A stretch of DNA of 64,000 bases, from the NCBI GenBank assembly GCA_024234365.1, contig JACKOK010000002.1, positions 310,001 to 374,000 on the forward strand, given 5' to 3'. The stretch comes from Pseudomonadales bacterium. GTDB lineage: Bacteria; Pseudomonadota; Gammaproteobacteria; Pseudomonadales; Pseudohongiellaceae. The notes below the pieces were generated by a model that saw nothing but the letters and a program-made list of their open reading frames with translations, made no database searches and was not told the origin of the DNA. This document shows, one piece after another, positions 1 through 8,203 of the stretch. A program made the position numbers and the translations under genes. The first letter of the stretch is position 1, and every line of letters begins with the position of its first letter.

Positions 1-58
1 GCATGTCGGGTTCGATGTCCAGCTGATGTTCTTTACCGTTCACTCGAAATCGCGCCAT
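1..58 (-). CDS. (2Fe-2S)-binding oxidoreductase small subunit, 5' end only
   Basis: Only the first 19 codons lie in the window; the gene runs off the left edge. They read MARFRVNGKEHQLDIEPDM. This matches the N-terminal beta strand of the plant-type ferredoxin domain in the small subunit of xanthine-dehydrogenase-family enzymes, for example isoquinoline 1-oxidoreductase alpha subunit (IorA). Those proteins begin with a short strand, then VNG, then a D-x-D/E-P-D turn. The cluster cysteines would lie outside the window, so the assignment rests on the N-terminus alone. It is transcribed away from the lipoprotein gene at 363. Confidence 0.55.
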   Translation of the reverse strand, partial: MARFRVNGKEHQLDIEPDM

Positions 59-362
59 GGTCTTGTCCTCTGTCTAGTCGTCGTCTGGCAGGATGTGGTC
101 GCAGATTGCGGGCAGCGACCATCGTAAATTGGTGATCAGCATATAGCAGAATGTCAGGAGCGACAATTTGCCTGCCCGGTCATTCAACGCACGCACTGCC
201 TGATTCGTCCAATTTCAGATTTCAGTGAGCATGTGTCTCAGAAACAGGGGAGCTGATCGAAAAAGCCGTTGACTCAATGATGAATCGGGTGAGAATAGCG
301 CAGCGCAAGTCTGAGCGCAGACTGTCAGGCAACAAACTCAATATCGATAATAAGGGGACATC
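59..362. other. Divergent intergenic region
   Basis: About 300 bases without a credible gene lie between the divergent dehydrogenase small subunit and the lipoprotein at 363. A small perfect hairpin (AGTCTG, 4-nt loop, CAGACT, 308-323) falls in the probable leader of the lipoprotein gene, about 40 bases before its start. I could not pick out a convincing sigma-70 promoter. Nothing else is recognisable. Confidence 0.5.
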
Positions 363-728
363 ATGAAAAGATTTTTTAAAGGCATCCTGCTCTTCACAGC
401 AAGCATTGTTCTGGCTGCGTGTGCGTCCACTCCGGCAAATCCGTTTGTGGGCATGTGGGATATCAGCATCAATACACCGGTAGGGATGATGGGAGCACAG
501 CTGGACGTGGCGTCTGATCTGTCCGGCTCCATGAGCTCTGCAGAGCTGGGCGCCACCGAACTGCGCAGCGTCAGCGTCAGTGGCAATGCTGTCAGCTTCA
601 ATGTGATCATCGATGCCCAGGGGCAAACACTGCAACTGAGCTTTGCCGGCAATATCGAAGGCGACAGCCTGAACGGAAATTTTGACTCCGATTTCGGTGC
701 CATTCCGGTAACCGGTACCCGCCAGTAA
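363..728 (+). CDS. Small predicted lipoprotein
   Basis: A 121-residue protein with a lysine/arginine N-terminus, a hydrophobic segment and a clear lipobox (LAAC, Cys20), so it should be lipidated and membrane-anchored. The mature part is about 100 residues. It begins with an NPFVGMWD segment and alternates short polar and hydrophobic stretches ending in a GTR tail, like the small beta-barrel or lipocalin-like lipoproteins that start with a G-x-W motif. No catalytic residues are evident and I do not recognise a named family. A purine-rich ribosome site (AAGGGGA) lies 7 bases before the ATG. It converges on the gene at 829 with a hairpin between them. Confidence 0.7.
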   Translation: MKRFFKGILLFTASIVLAACASTPANPFVGMWDISINTPVGMMGAQLDVASDLSGSMSSAELGATELRSVSVSGNAVSFNVIIDAQGQTLQLSFAGNIEGDSLNGNFDSDFGAIPVTGTRQ

Positions 729-740
729 CTGCGTGATCGT

Positions 741-770
741 TCACAGCCGTCCTGGGTGGGGCGGCTGTGA
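741..770. terminator. Hairpin between convergent genes
   Basis: TCACAGCCG (741-749) pairs perfectly with CGGCTGTGA (762-770) around a 12-nt loop. It lies just after the lipoprotein stop and before the convergent gene ending at 829. There is no U-tract on either strand, so it is at best a weak or Rho-assisted terminator or an mRNA-end stabiliser. Confidence 0.4.
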
Positions 771-828
771 CAAACCTCCCCTTCCCGTCATCTTTGCGTT
801 GACGCCCTACAACGAATACATGGCCTTT

Positions 829-2448
829 CTAGAAACTGTCCGCACTGGCCTTTTCCCAGTCCTGTGCATAGGCATCCGGAATGCTGGTGGTCAGTAGCTG
901 GCCGCTGCTGAGCGGCGTGTAGATCAGATCGAAGTGCTTGAGGTCGTTGCCTACGCGCTGATACAGATCTGTCGGCTTCAGTTTGGCAGGATCGTCGTAA
1001 CCCACGGCGCCGCACAGTTCCCGGAAAGCATCGATGGTACCCTCGTGGAAATTGCGTACACGGCGTGATTTTTCTTCGATATTGATGGCCTTGGCGCGGG
1101 CCGGGTCGGTGGTGGCAATGCCGGTGGGGCATTTATTGGTATTGCAGGCCTTGGATTGTACGCAGCCGAGTGCGAGCATCATGGCGCGGGCCGAATTGAC
1201 GGTATCGGCCCCCAGCGCGATTTTGGTCAGCAGATCAAAACCGGTGGCGGTTTTGCCGGCGCTGATGATGCGCATTTTAGAGCGCAGGCCAGCACCGATG
1301 AGCACCTGGTTGACGAAATAGGTCGCCTCCAGACAGGGCATGCCAATGCGGTTGGAGAATTCCACCGGCGCCGCACCGGTACCCCCTTCGGCGCCATCGA
1401 TGGTGATGAAGTCGGGATAGATGCCCGTGCTGAGCATGGCCTTGACGATGCTCATGAATTCGCTCTTGCGGCCAATGCAGAGCTTGAAGCCTGTGGGCTT
1501 GCCGCCACTGAGATCGCGCAGGCGTTTGACAAACTCCAGCAGGCCGACCGGCGTGTGAAACTCCGGGTGCTGGGCCGGAGAAACAACGGTTTTGCCAACT
1601 TCCACCAGGCGAATGGCGGCAATTTCCTCTGTGACCTTGGCCCCGGGCAGTACACCCCCGTGGGAGGGTTTGGCTCCCTGTGAGATCTTGATCTCGATCA
1701 TTTTCACGGCCTTGTCAGCAGCGCTCTTGCGAAAGGCGTCGTCATTGAATGATCCATCCAGATTCCGGCAACCGAAGTAAGCAGTGCCGATCTGCCAGAT
1801 GATGTCTCCGCCGTGGCTGCGATGATAGGGGCTGATGCTGCCCTCGCCGGTATTATGGGCAAACCCCCCCATGGCTGCCGCCTTGTTCAGGGTGCTGATG
1901 GCGGCAGCGCTGAGGGCGCCAAAGCTCATGCCGGAAATATTCAGCAAGGATGCGCTGTAGGGTTGCAGGCATTGTTCGCCACCGATAATGACGCGGGTTT
2001 TCTCTGCAGGCACATGAGTGGCCTTGATGGAGTGGAACACGGTCAGATAGCCGTTCTGCATCAGGTTCTGTTCTGTGCCGAAGGGCAATGTGTCGTTGAG
2101 GCGTTTGGCCCGGCGGTAGATCAGGTCACGGGCCTCCCGGTTGAAGGGCGCTTCTTCCAGGTTGCTGGCGATGAAATACTGGCGTATCTCGGGGCGTATC
2201 GATTCAAACAGATAGCGCAGATTGGCAAACACGGGGTAATTGCGCCGCAGATTGCTGTTGCTGACATACATGTCGTGCAGGCCGATCAGAAAGTAGAGCA
2301 GGCCAAGCAACACAAAACCCAGGGCGACCGGATGGGCCGTGACTGCTGCCACGGCCAGGGTGTTTCCGGAGAGGTGATACAGTGCCAGGGTGCCGAGAGC
2401 GAGCCAGAGCAGACTGGATATCCAGTAAAAACGCACGACAGGTGTCAT
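829..2448 (-). CDS. FMN-binding glutamate synthase family protein
   Basis: A 539-residue protein with two hydrophobic segments (about 7-26 and 36-61), then a large domain like the FMN-binding synthase domain of glutamate synthase GltB. Support comes from the KPSHGG, IDGAEGGTGAAP and GADTVNSARAMM motifs and a C-terminal cysteine cluster (C-x5-C-x4-C-P-T-G-I-A-T near residues 430-445), the usual position of the 3Fe-4S ligands. The family is a stand-alone membrane-attached relative of the GltB core. It lacks the glutaminase domain, and its substrate is not established. The start has an AGGGAAG ribosome site. The region just upstream holds the MITE-like repeat. Confidence 0.85.
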   Translation of the reverse strand: MTPVVRFYWISSLLWLALGTLALYHLSGNTLAVAAVTAHPVALGFVLLGLLYFLIGLHDMYVSNSNLRRNYPVFANLRYLFESIRPEIRQYFIASNLEEAPFNREARDLIYRRAKRLNDTLPFGTEQNLMQNGYLTVFHSIKATHVPAEKTRVIIGGEQCLQPYSASLLNISGMSFGALSAAAISTLNKAAAMGGFAHNTGEGSISPYHRSHGGDIIWQIGTAYFGCRNLDGSFNDDAFRKSAADKAVKMIEIKISQGAKPSHGGVLPGAKVTEEIAAIRLVEVGKTVVSPAQHPEFHTPVGLLEFVKRLRDLSGGKPTGFKLCIGRKSEFMSIVKAMLSTGIYPDFITIDGAEGGTGAAPVEFSNRIGMPCLEATYFVNQVLIGAGLRSKMRIISAGKTATGFDLLTKIALGADTVNSARAMMLALGCVQSKACNTNKCPTGIATTDPARAKAINIEEKSRRVRNFHEGTIDAFRELCGAVGYDDPAKLKPTDLYQRVGNDLKHFDLIYTPLSSGQLLTTSIPDAYAQDWEKASADSF

Positions 2449-2467
2449 AAACTTCCCTTTACGCTAA

Positions 2468-2607
2468 CAGGATGTTGAAAAACTATCTACGTTGTCATTG
2501 CGGCGTTAAAAGCGAGCTCAACATGCTCATTTATTCGTTATAAACTGCGTTTTTTTGCTCGTTTTTGCCTTGCACTGACTACCTCGAAAACGTTTTGCAA
2601 CAGCCTG
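2468..2607. repeat. 140-bp MITE-like element with terminal inverted repeats
   Basis: The ends CAGGATGTTGAAAAAC (2468-2483) and GTTTTGCAACAGCCTG (2592-2607) are inverted repeats matching at 14 of 16 positions. The element is noncoding. It sits between the start of the gene at 2448 and the end of the gene at 2645, so it may contribute to the promoter region of the former. The right end recurs in decayed form at 24881-24896 and 55258-55287. This suggests a dispersed nonautonomous element, but no transposase is present in the window. Confidence 0.6.
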
Positions 2608-2644
2608 CTAATTCAGAAATACGGTCTGCTCCGGGCGCTGGCGA

Positions 2645-3373
2645 TCAGAGCCTCAGCAGCAGGGTGACGGAGGCCTCGCTGTCGGTTTTCTCGCGGCCGA
2701 AGGGGACTTCCGTCTGATGCTTCACCTTGATGGAGAATTTCATGGACAGGTTCTCCATGATATCGGACTGAATGGAGCTTTCGGAGCGGCCGATGCTGGA
2801 CTCCTTGCCGCTTTCCACACTCAGTGTCTGGATAAAGAGGGCATTGGCAGAGACATTCCAGCGTAACTCGGTGGCCAGACGCAGGATGCCTTCGCTGGTG
2901 TCTTCCGTGGGGGCCTGGGAATAACGCATACCGGCACCGATGGTGTAGTTCCAGTCGAGGTTCTCCCGGTCCCGCATCAGGTTCTGACCGTAGCTGACAG
3001 AGATGTCGGATTGCCCGTCATAGCCGCTGAAGCGGTCGTCTTCATGCGCCACACGGGAAAGAATAAAGGAGTCCTCATTCAGGTTGTAAGTAGCTGAGCC
3101 TACGGTGTAGATACGCTGGGCGGCCAGTACGTTCTGTTTGGAGGAGCGAAAACCGTCAATGGAAAACCCGTACTCCCAGGCATTGCGCAGCCAGACGACA
3201 TTGCCCTTGAATTTCACATTTTCATCTTCGGTGTTGCCGGCGGTAAAAATGGCACCCAGTTCGAGTTCGGTGCTGACGGAGTTTTCGGTTTCCTGGGCGA
3301 AGGAGGATGGGGTGGCAAAGGCCGTGCCGAGACAAAGCAGAGCGAGCGAGAGAAAACGGGGTGTTCTAAGCAT
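2645..3373 (-). CDS. DUF481 (YdiY-type) outer-membrane protein
   Basis: A 242-residue exported protein. A signal peptide of about 26 residues ends at SFAQ. The mature part shows the DUF481/YdiY pattern: an ELELGAIFTAGNTE opening, then alternating amphipathic strands with aromatic girdles (SYGQNLMRDRENLDWNYTIGAG) and an RL C-terminus, consistent with a small beta-barrel. Relatives are described as salt-induced outer-membrane proteins; the molecular role is unknown. The start carries an AGGAAG ribosome site. A strong terminator lies upstream, separating it from the RidA-like gene on the same strand. Confidence 0.8.
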   Translation of the reverse strand: MLRTPRFLSLALLCLGTAFATPSSFAQETENSVSTELELGAIFTAGNTEDENVKFKGNVVWLRNAWEYGFSIDGFRSSKQNVLAAQRIYTVGSATYNLNEDSFILSRVAHEDDRFSGYDGQSDISVSYGQNLMRDRENLDWNYTIGAGMRYSQAPTEDTSEGILRLATELRWNVSANALFIQTLSVESGKESSIGRSESSIQSDIMENLSMKFSIKVKHQTEVPFGREKTDSEASVTLLLRL

Positions 3374-3485
3374 TGGATAGCTTCCTGTACTCGTGGATTC
3401 TCGATAAATTGAAGTGCCTGGATTTTACAAGGACTCGGTGCAAATGGCTAACCCGGGGAGTATGCCGGGCAAGCCTGCGACAGGC

Positions 3486-3516
3486 AAAAAAAAAGGAGCA
3501 ACCCGGAAGTTGCTCC
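3486..3516 (-). terminator. Rho-independent terminator of the RidA-like gene
   Basis: On the minus strand GGAGCAAC, a 6-nt loop and GTTGCTCC (stem arms 3495-3502 and 3509-3516) are followed by nine U residues. It lies 20 bases after the stop of the gene at 3539-4015 and ends that transcript before the DUF481 gene. Confidence 0.85.
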
Positions 3517-3538
3517 TTCTTTAGCAGTCAGCCCGATG

Positions 3539-4015
3539 TTATTTGGGCATTCTGGCCGCGCGGATCTCGATCTCCAGCAACCAGCCATCGACGACCAGGC
3601 CGGCGATTTCAACAACGGAACGCACGGGCTTCATCGGGTTTTCTTCCGTTCCGAAGAACTGGGCAAAACCGCGGTTGAAACCGGCGAAATCGAATGTGCC
3701 GTCAGCGCCGGCCACGCCAAAGACGCGTACCTGCACGATGTCAGCCATGGACCAGCCCTGAGCCTCAAGGGTTGCCTTGAATTTCTGGAAGGTATCTACC
3801 GTTTGCTGCTCCATATCCCCGTAGGTGCCATCGGCCTGGGGAGAAGCGCCGGAGCCGCTCAGATACAGCGTTTCCGCGCCTGGCGGAATCATGATGTTGT
3901 TGAAGAAGAAACGACCCTCACCGTTGCGTTCGATGTCCTGAGCGCTGGCGGCAACGGAGAAAACAGCGGCGAAAAGGGCAGAAGTCAGCGACAGCACTTT
4001 AACGAATTTCGTCAT
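3539..4015 (-). CDS. Exported RidA-family protein
   Basis: A 158-residue protein. Residues 1-25 form a signal peptide (cleavage near ASAQ), followed by a complete RidA/YjgF fold: LYLSGSGA near the front, a central QTVDTFQKFKATLEAQGW helix and PVRSVVEIAGLVVDGWLLEIE at the end. Cytosolic RidA hydrolyses reactive enamines and imines and keeps an arginine in the C-terminal R-x-x-V-E region; an R-S-V-V-E sequence is present here. The signal peptide puts this copy in the periplasm, so the usual role cannot be assumed. It follows the dihaem cytochrome gene with a 42-bp gap, so the two may be cotranscribed. An AAGGAA site precedes the ATG. Confidence 0.85.
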   Translation of the reverse strand: MTKFVKVLSLTSALFAAVFSVAASAQDIERNGEGRFFFNNIMIPPGAETLYLSGSGASPQADGTYGDMEQQTVDTFQKFKATLEAQGWSMADIVQVRVFGVAGADGTFDFAGFNRGFAQFFGTEENPMKPVRSVVEIAGLVVDGWLLEIEIRAARMPK

Positions 4016-4057
4016 GTTGATTTCCTTGAAAGAGTGAGTGAGCGAAGAGCGCGGTGT

Positions 4058-4681
4058 TCAGCGCCCCAGAGTGTTGATATAAGTGACCACGTCAACAATG
4101 GCCTGTTCGTCCGCCAGACCCGCTGTCATGGCTCGCATGGGCGCGCCATAGGTGTCCAGTGGATTGTTGCCACGATAACCGGCCTTGAAGTTTTTCAGCT
4201 GGGTGACCAGGTACCAGTCATTCTGGCCTTGCAGGGCGGGCGCATTCATCGCCTGATTGCCTTGTGCCTGATCCCCATGACACATGACACAGGCCTGGAA
4301 CAATTGCTTTCCGCGTTCGACATTTCCGCCGGAAATGGTGGGAGCGGCCGGTACATATTCCCAGCTGCCGGCCCAGGCAACAACGTCATCAATCTGTTCT
4401 TCTGTCAGGATGGCCGCCATCGGCTGCATTTCCATCCCTTCGATATCCATCGGGTGTACGCCACGTCCGCCGGCCTTGAACAGCTCCAGCTGGCGCTTCA
4501 GGTACCAGGACTCCATGCCCGCAAGGCGAGGCGCCTGGATGCCTTCGCTGCCCACGCCGTCAGTGCCGTGGCAGGTGAAACAGAAACGGTGATCCACTGG
4601 CTCATGGGGTTGTGCTGCCGACGCACTCACCGATGCGATGGCAGAAAGTGCAAAAACCACGGGAATTACTTTGCGAAACAT
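4058..4681 (-). CDS. Exported dihaem cytochrome c (c4-like)
   Basis: A 207-residue protein with a signal peptide of about 22 residues and two cytochrome c domains, each with one haem motif: CFTCH (34-38) and CVMCH (131-135). The repeated W-Y-L-x-x-Q-L-x-x-F-K-A-G segments and distal methionines (MQPM, MRAM) are typical of cytochrome c4, a periplasmic dihaem electron carrier. I start at MFRKV because AGGAG lies at proper spacing before it; a 15-codon upstream extension lacks a signal and a ribosome site. It precedes the RidA-like gene on the same strand. Confidence 0.88.
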   Translation of the reverse strand: MFRKVIPVVFALSAIASVSASAAQPHEPVDHRFCFTCHGTDGVGSEGIQAPRLAGMESWYLKRQLELFKAGGRGVHPMDIEGMEMQPMAAILTEEQIDDVVAWAGSWEYVPAAPTISGGNVERGKQLFQACVMCHGDQAQGNQAMNAPALQGQNDWYLVTQLKNFKAGYRGNNPLDTYGAPMRAMTAGLADEQAIVDVVTYINTLGR

Positions 4682-4704
4682 AAATCTGCTACTCCTGGTG
4701 AGAA

Positions 4705-4740
4705 AAGGGTGCCACTTGCGTGGCACCCTTCACGTTTTTA
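4705..4740 (-). terminator. Terminator after the TonB receptor remnant
   Basis: AAGGGTGCCAC (4705-4715) and GTGGCACCCTT (4720-4730) form an 11-bp perfect stem with a 4-nt loop. On the minus strand the stem runs into a short U-run (CCCUUUUC). On the plus strand a TTTTT lies a few bases beyond. Its place between the receptor stop and the cytochrome start suggests it ends the receptor transcript. Confidence 0.6.
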
Positions 4741-4768
4741 CCAGACTTCGGGACTGCTTGCGCAGGCC

Positions 4769-6565
4769 TTAGAAGTCCGCCTTCACGCGTGCGTAGACGA
4801 AGCGGCCGTTCGGGCTGAATGCACCGCTTGTTACGTACTTGTTGCTGGTGCCGGAGTTGATATCCACCGGACGCACTTTCTCAGGCATGGTGTTGAACAG
4901 GTTATCCGCACCAATCACGAAGGTGTAGTTGTCGCGGAAGGTATAGGCCAACTCGCCAGAGAAGATGGTCTTGTCACCGACCCAGTAGTCACGAGTCAGG
5001 TCAGCATTGGACGGCACTACAAAGTACTCGTCGTAGTAGTTGGCCTGCAGCGTGATACGGAAGTCACCAATATTGTGGTTGGCGCGGAAGTTACCACGGT
5101 TCGCGGGGATACCGTCTTCCAGGTCAGCCACGTTGGCGCGGGTCAGCAGGCCGGGAGTGAAGCTGTCCAGGGTCTGCTTGGTCCAGGCCCAGGAGGCAGC
5201 GAAATCGGTGCGACCCAGGTTATCCCAGTCCATGGACCAGGAACCGACAACTTCCACACCTTCATTGGTGGTGGACATGTCGTTGGTGTAGTAGTTGAAG
5301 GACACGATGCTGCCTGCACCGGAAATACCGGACGCTTCAAGCTCTGCCGCAATTGCCGGCGTGATATCGAAGGTTGCAGAGTTCAGGATGCGGTCTTCCA
5401 GCTCGATGCGGTAGTAGTCCACGGTCAGGTCCAGAGAACCAATTTCGGTCGCCAGACCGATACTGTAGTTCTTGGACTTCTCGGGGGTCAGTTCCTTACC
5501 ACCGAAGCGAACAGAGATCGGGTTGGTCGGAGGAATCTGGCCCTGAGTCACAGGGATGCTGTCCACAACACCGGTGCTGATGTTGGAGATATTGGCCTGG
5601 CCCGGAGACGGTGCGCGGAAGCCTGTGCTGATGGTGCTACGGATGTTCGTAGTGTCAGACAGGGCATAGCGTGCAGTCAGCTTGCCGTTGGTGGTATCCC
5701 CGAAGGTGTTGTAGAAGTCTTCGTAACGCAGCGCGGCACCCAGCAACAGGCGCTCGGTGGCGTCCACTTCCAGGTCCACATACACCGCCCAGTTCTTGCG
5801 GTCCCAGGTGCCCTGCTGGTCAGGACCAAAGCCCTGGAAGCCATCGGAACCCACGCCCGCGCCTACGGTGGAGTACGGGCCGACACGGTAGGAGTTCTGG
5901 TCGTTGGAGTTCACCTTGAAGATCTCGCGACGCCACTCGAAACCGTAGGCCACGTTCAGCGGAGAGTACATGCCAACGTCAACCGGCTTGGACAGGTCGA
6001 TGTTGAAGTTGTTCTCGATCGTGGTGTAGATACCCGGCTCGAAGCTGGTGGGAGAGTCCGGCCCCATGGAGGGGTTGGTGGTGTTGGAGATCATATAGGT
6101 CATTTCGGAGAAGCCGTTGCCGATGCTCACATCGTAGGACGTCTCACCCACTTCCCCTTTCAGACCCACCACGTTGGAGGCATCGGTGTTCTTGCCGCCG
6201 AATACCGGGGTGTAGCCGCCCGCTGGCGTGTGGAAACACCGGAAGAACAGCGCATTTTTGCCAATCTGCAGGCACCGGTTGATGGCAAATACTGGTGTAT
6301 CGGTGACCAGATCAGTCACCACACCGCCTGGATGGAAAGCGCCATGCAGTCTGCGCATATCGCACTGGCCGAACTCGACCGACGCGTACGTGCAGAAGTC
6401 GCCAACGCCTGACAGGCAAGGAATTTGGGGCCATGGGACATGGGGCCCCAAGGTGCCAGGCAGTGACCACGATGGACCTGTCTGGTACTGATTCGGGAAG
6501 GTCCGGACGGGCCTGATTGAATCCGCTTCATACGGGTGCCGAGTGTACCTGTTGAACTCTCCCAA
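4769..6565 (-). pseudogene. TonB-dependent receptor remnant lacking signal peptide and plug
   Basis: The open frame is 598 codons. From about residue 115 on (coordinate 6226 and lower) it reads as the C-terminal two-thirds of a TonB-dependent receptor beta-barrel: GFEWRRE, ALRYEDFYNTFGDTT, STGFRAPSPGQANI, a NYSIGL strand, DNLFNTMPE and the terminal aromatic FVYARVKADF. The signal peptide, TonB box and plug domain (normally about 150-250 residues) are missing. The first roughly 100 codons look like readthrough of noncoding DNA. No plug is encoded in any frame up to sixA at 6763. An N-terminal deletion is the simplest reading, so the product should not work as a receptor. The break lies somewhere between about 6200 and 6350. 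Confidence 0.75.
6425..6451. repeat. Inverted repeat in the receptor's lost 5' region
   Basis: TTGGGGCC (6425-6432) and GGCCCCAA (6444-6451) form an 8-bp GC-rich perfect inverted repeat around 11 bases. It lies in the noncoding-looking N-terminal stretch of the truncated receptor frame. No U-tract follows. Confidence 0.4.
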
Positions 6566-6586
6566 GCGTTGTAGTGAAGTCTATTC

Positions 6587-6618
6587 GGGAAGGATCTTGT
6601 GATCCTTCCCTTTTTTTT
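6587..6618 (+). terminator. Rho-independent terminator without an upstream gene
   Basis: GGGAAGGATC (6587-6596), a 4-nt loop and GATCCTTCCC (6601-6610) are followed by eight T residues. It is a strong plus-strand terminator, yet the nearest upstream gene on the plus strand is the lipoprotein ending at 728. It probably served a gene lost in the rearrangement that truncated the neighbouring receptor. It now insulates sixA from upstream transcription. Confidence 0.8.
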
Positions 6619-6762
6619 GCGCACTGCCCGTCCGTAGGAAACGCGGGTGTTTTGCGTTTCGCGTTATCCACGCTTTCGCGTAGAATCGCTAGCCGGGGTG
6701 TCCGGCAATGATCGGCACCGGAACCCGGGCGACGGGGCAGACTGACAGGATTCAGCCATATC

Positions 6763-7257
6763 ATGAAGACGCTTTACCTGCTGCGACATGCAAAATCGAG
6801 TTGGGCAACCCCCGGGCAGAAAGACTATGAACGTCCCCTCAATGACAGAGGTTTGCATGATGCGCCGGAGATGGCCAAGCGTCTCCTCGAGCGGGGCGCG
6901 CAGCTTGATCTGGTGATCAGTTCGCCAGCGGTGCGTGCGCTGACAACGGCCACACTGGTGTGCAAGGGGATGAATCTCGACCCCGCCACAATCGTAGAGA
7001 ACCGACAGATTTACCTGGCCGGCAGCCCCAAGCTGATGCAGATAATCAGCCTCTTTGATGAAAACTGTGAATCCGCCATGCTGGTGGCGCACAACCCGGC
7101 CCTGACCGATCTTGCCAACGAGCTCGCCCACGCCGGTATCGACAATATTCCTACCTGCGGCCTCGTAAGCATCTGTTTGCCAGTTGAGTACTGGGCGGAG
7201 GTGCTGCCAGGCGTGGGGCGTGTGCTGAGCTTCGATTTTCCCAAGGATGCGGATTAA
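6763..7257 (+). CDS. sixA: Phosphohistidine phosphatase SixA-like
   Basis: A 164-residue histidine-phosphatase-superfamily protein. The N-terminal LLRHAKSSW places the catalytic histidine at residue 9 in the R-H-x-K form typical of SixA. RPLNDRG follows, and the second histidine is in VAHNPALTD (His110). SixA in E. coli removes phosphate from histidine on phosphotransfer domains such as ArcB-HPt and on nitrogen-PTS NPr. The length is close to E. coli SixA (161). It starts 145 bp after the orphan terminator and leads into the ChaN-like gene, so the two are probably one operon. Confidence 0.85.
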   Translation: MKTLYLLRHAKSSWATPGQKDYERPLNDRGLHDAPEMAKRLLERGAQLDLVISSPAVRALTTATLVCKGMNLDPATIVENRQIYLAGSPKLMQIISLFDENCESAMLVAHNPALTDLANELAHAGIDNIPTCGLVSICLPVEYWAEVLPGVGRVLSFDFPKDAD

Positions 7258-7261
7258 CGCC

Positions 7262-8203
7262 ATGGCCCGTTTCTCTGCCCTGTTCCTGCTGATGCTTGCC
7301 CTGTGCCGGTGTGTGGCCGTGCCTCCTCCCGAGGGGCCATGGCTGGCGCCGCTGTATCAGGATCACCCCCTGACGGGCACGCTCTGGCGCCTTGACGATG
7401 GGGCCCGGATTGATGAGGCCACGCTGATGGACGCTGTGCAGGCGTCCGCCCTGCTGATTCTGGGGGAGAAGCACGACAACCCCGATCATCACGCGCTGCA
7501 GTTGCATGTGCTGCGGCAACTGGCGGAGAGCTCGACACTTGGCAGTGTCAGTTTTGAGATGCTGGATTCGGGCCAGGCTGCGGCACTGGGTGCTTTTGTG
7601 GGCCGGCCTGCGCCCGGGCAAGAGGTGTTGCGCACGGGCCTGCAGTGGGACGAAGAGGGCTGGGACTGGTCATTCTATGGTCCATTGCTGCGCGAGGCGC
7701 TGAATGCCGGGGTGCCGGTGCGCACGGCGAATATCAGCCGCAGTGAAATGATGAGTGTCTATGGGGGCGAGTTGGATGCGGCAACGCAGGCCAGCCTGAA
7801 TGAAGCGCAGCGTCAGCGTCTTGAGCAGGATATTGATGAGAGCCACTGTGGCATGCTGCCGCAGAGTCAGTTTGCTGCCATGGTGCGCGTCCAGCAGGCA
7901 CGCGATGCGGTCATGGCGCAAAGTCTGCAAAGCGATAGCGGCGCCGCCGGGGTGCAGGTGCTGATTGCCGGCAATTTTCACGCGCGGCGTGATCTGGGGG
8001 CGCCTAATTATCTGAGCACGGATGCCGGCCCCCTGTTGAGTCTGGCGTTTCTGGAGGTGCAGCCGGGTCTGCTGCAGGTGCAGGATTACCTGGAGAGTTT
8101 CTCGGCCACCCTGCCCTACGACTATGTCTGGTTTACTCCTGCCGTGGCCGCGCAGGATTACTGTGCCGGTCTGCGTGCAGCAGCCCCGTCTGCGGCTCAG
8201 TGA
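7262..8203 (+). CDS. ChaN-family (DUF399) lipoprotein, haem-binding type
   Basis: A 313-residue protein of the ChaN/DUF399 family. It has the opening LILGEKHDNPDHH, a central WDWSFYGPLL segment and the late IAGNFHARRDLGAP motif, as in ChaN proteins reported to bind haem at the outer membrane. An N-terminal hydrophobic stretch is followed by C15 and C17. The lipobox is imperfect (arginine before Cys17), so lipidation is uncertain. I prefer the ATG at 7262, 4 bp after sixA; an in-frame ATG at 7247 would overlap sixA with no spacing from its AAGG. It overlaps the convergent gene at 8197 by 7 bp. Confidence 0.8.
   Translation: MARFSALFLLMLALCRCVAVPPPEGPWLAPLYQDHPLTGTLWRLDDGARIDEATLMDAVQASALLILGEKHDNPDHHALQLHVLRQLAESSTLGSVSFEMLDSGQAAALGAFVGRPAPGQEVLRTGLQWDEEGWDWSFYGPLLREALNAGVPVRTANISRSEMMSVYGGELDAATQASLNEAQRQRLEQDIDESHCGMLPQSQFAAMVRVQQARDAVMAQSLQSDSGAAGVQVLIAGNFHARRDLGAPNYLSTDAGPLLSLAFLEVQPGLLQVQDYLESFSATLPYDYVWFTPAVAAQDYCAGLRAAAPSAAQ

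Noticed and set aside
222..703. Minus-strand frames of 121-137 codons over the lipoprotein gene
   Set aside because: They lack ribosome sites and domains, while the plus-strand frame has a clear lipobox and ribosome site.
3536..6412. A 958-codon plus-strand open frame
   Set aside because: It lies antisense to the RidA, cytochrome c4 and TonB receptor genes, which have signal peptides, haem motifs and proper ribosome sites. The translation is His/Gly/Val-rich without domains. Only its last 50 codons could be a remnant.
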